Assembly (NCBI GenBank): GCA_022844585.1 | Contig: JALHLM010000300.1 | Coordinates: 1-7,525, forward strand | DNA: 7,525 bases | Direction: 5' to 3' | DNA from: Pirellulales bacterium | GTDB taxonomy: Bacteria > Planctomycetota > Planctomycetia > Pirellulales > JALHLM01 | Shown: in pieces, positions 7,054 through 7,525 of the stretch | Layout: every line of letters starts with the position of its first letter | Position numbering within the stretch: position 1 is the first letter of the stretch | Translations under genes and position numbers: made by a program | Notes under the pieces: model-generated | Told to the model about the DNA's origin: nothing | Seen by the model: the letters and a program-made list of their open reading frames with translations, nothing else | The model's database searches: none

Positions 7054-7525
7054 ATGTCCATCGACCACGCCTTTCAGTTACATCGCCGTGCGTTCCTTGG
7101 CCGCTCCACCGGCGCACTGGGTTCGCTCGCGCTGGCGCATCTGTTGAGTCGTGACAGCGCCGCGCAGCAAGCGCGCCTTTCATCCGCAACGGCCGACTCG
7201 GTGATCTGCCTCTTTCAGCACGGCGGGCCGAGTCAGATGGATCTTTTCGATCCCAAGCCCGTCCTCAGCCAGCGCAACGGGCAGCCTTACGAAGGCGATC
7301 TTGAAATCCATTTCGTCGGGCAGAAAGGCAACATCCTCGGGTCGCCGTTCGCGTTTCAGAAGCACGGGCAGAGCGGATTGGAGTTGAGCGAGTTGTTGCC
7401 GCATACGGCCGGCATCGCCGACAACATCACGCTGATTCGCTCGCTGACCACGGAATCGGTCGATCACGAATCCGCGCTGCGCCTCATCCACGGCGGCAAG
7501 TTTCAGGCCGGCTACCCGAGTTGGG
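7054..7525 (+). CDS. DUF1501 family protein, N-terminal part (cut by window edge)
   Basis: The first 157 codons of a second DUF1501 protein, open to the window end with no stop. The N-terminus has a Tat-type signal: Arg11-Arg12 with AFLG, then a hydrophobic stretch to about residue 31. The first family block follows as VICLFQHGGPSQMDLFDPKP (50-69), the classic DUF1501 form (GGPSQ.DLFDPKP). Later come LSELLPHTAGIADNITLIRS (111-130) and DHESALRLIHGG (137-148), matching the family's conserved histidine segment. The block differs clearly from the other DUF1501 protein here (SGACSHLDTFDYKP), so the two belong to different subtypes. Start choice: the ATG at 7054 puts the twin-arginine motif at the normal distance, and a GGAG lies upstream. 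A TTG at 6976 is in frame, but the intervening residues look non-coding and cross the hairpin. The gene lies 78 bases after the PSCyt1 gene and is probably in the same operon. Confidence 0.92.
   Translation, partial: MSIDHAFQLHRRAFLGRSTGALGSLALAHLLSRDSAAQQARLSSATADSVICLFQHGGPSQMDLFDPKPVLSQRNGQPYEGDLEIHFVGQKGNILGSPFAFQKHGQSGLELSELLPHTAGIADNITLIRSLTTESVDHESALRLIHGGKFQAGYPSW

Noticed and set aside
122..7525. A defence system, mobile element or previously undescribed multi-gene system
   Set aside because: All genes belong to known planctomycete families in a familiar order; no transposase, integrase, nuclease, toxin or direct repeats were seen.

Overview
This window looks like a piece of a GC-rich planctomycete chromosome, most likely from the Pirellulales or a related order (phylum from gene content, order inferred). 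The main evidence is two copies of a gene pair that is typical of, and heavily expanded in, Planctomycetes. Each pair has one large exported protein with a planctomycete-type cytochrome c domain (PSCyt1), a PSCyt2/DUF1549 domain and a PSD1/DUF1553 domain, followed by a DUF1501 protein of the alkaline phosphatase/sulfatase-like superfamily.

Layout from left to right. (1) Positions 1-107 (+) hold the last 34 codons of a gene whose C-terminus resembles a rhodanese-like domain. (2) It meets, tail to tail across a 14-base gap, a minus-strand two-gene operon: a PSCyt1-DUF1549-discoidin-DUF1553 protein (4451 down to 1671), then, 43 bases on, a DUF1501 protein (1627 down to 122). (3) A 217-base divergent promoter region spans 4452-4668. 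It has a good extended -10 element for the plus strand and a weaker candidate for the minus strand. (4) A mirror-image plus-strand operon follows: a shorter PSCyt1-DUF1549-DUF1553 protein (4669-6975), a 78-base spacer with a perfect 9-bp-stem hairpin, and the first 157 codons of a second DUF1501 protein (7054 to the window edge).

How the genes may work together: both large proteins carry Sec-type signal peptides and two CxxCH motifs, which points to heme attachment outside the cytoplasm. Both DUF1501 proteins carry twin-arginine (Tat-like) signals. Each operon would therefore export a putative diheme protein and a metal-dependent-hydrolase-like partner to the same compartment by two different routes. 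The substrate and reaction of these families are not established, and nothing here settles them. The two operons differ in domain content and in DUF1501 subtype, so they look like old paralogues rather than a fresh inverted duplication.

I found no RNA genes, CRISPR arrays, insertion sequences or phage genes, and no intergenic stretch over 300 bases. The points most worth a second look are the head-to-head operon arrangement, the discoidin insertion in only one paralogue, and the hairpin just before the second DUF1501 gene.
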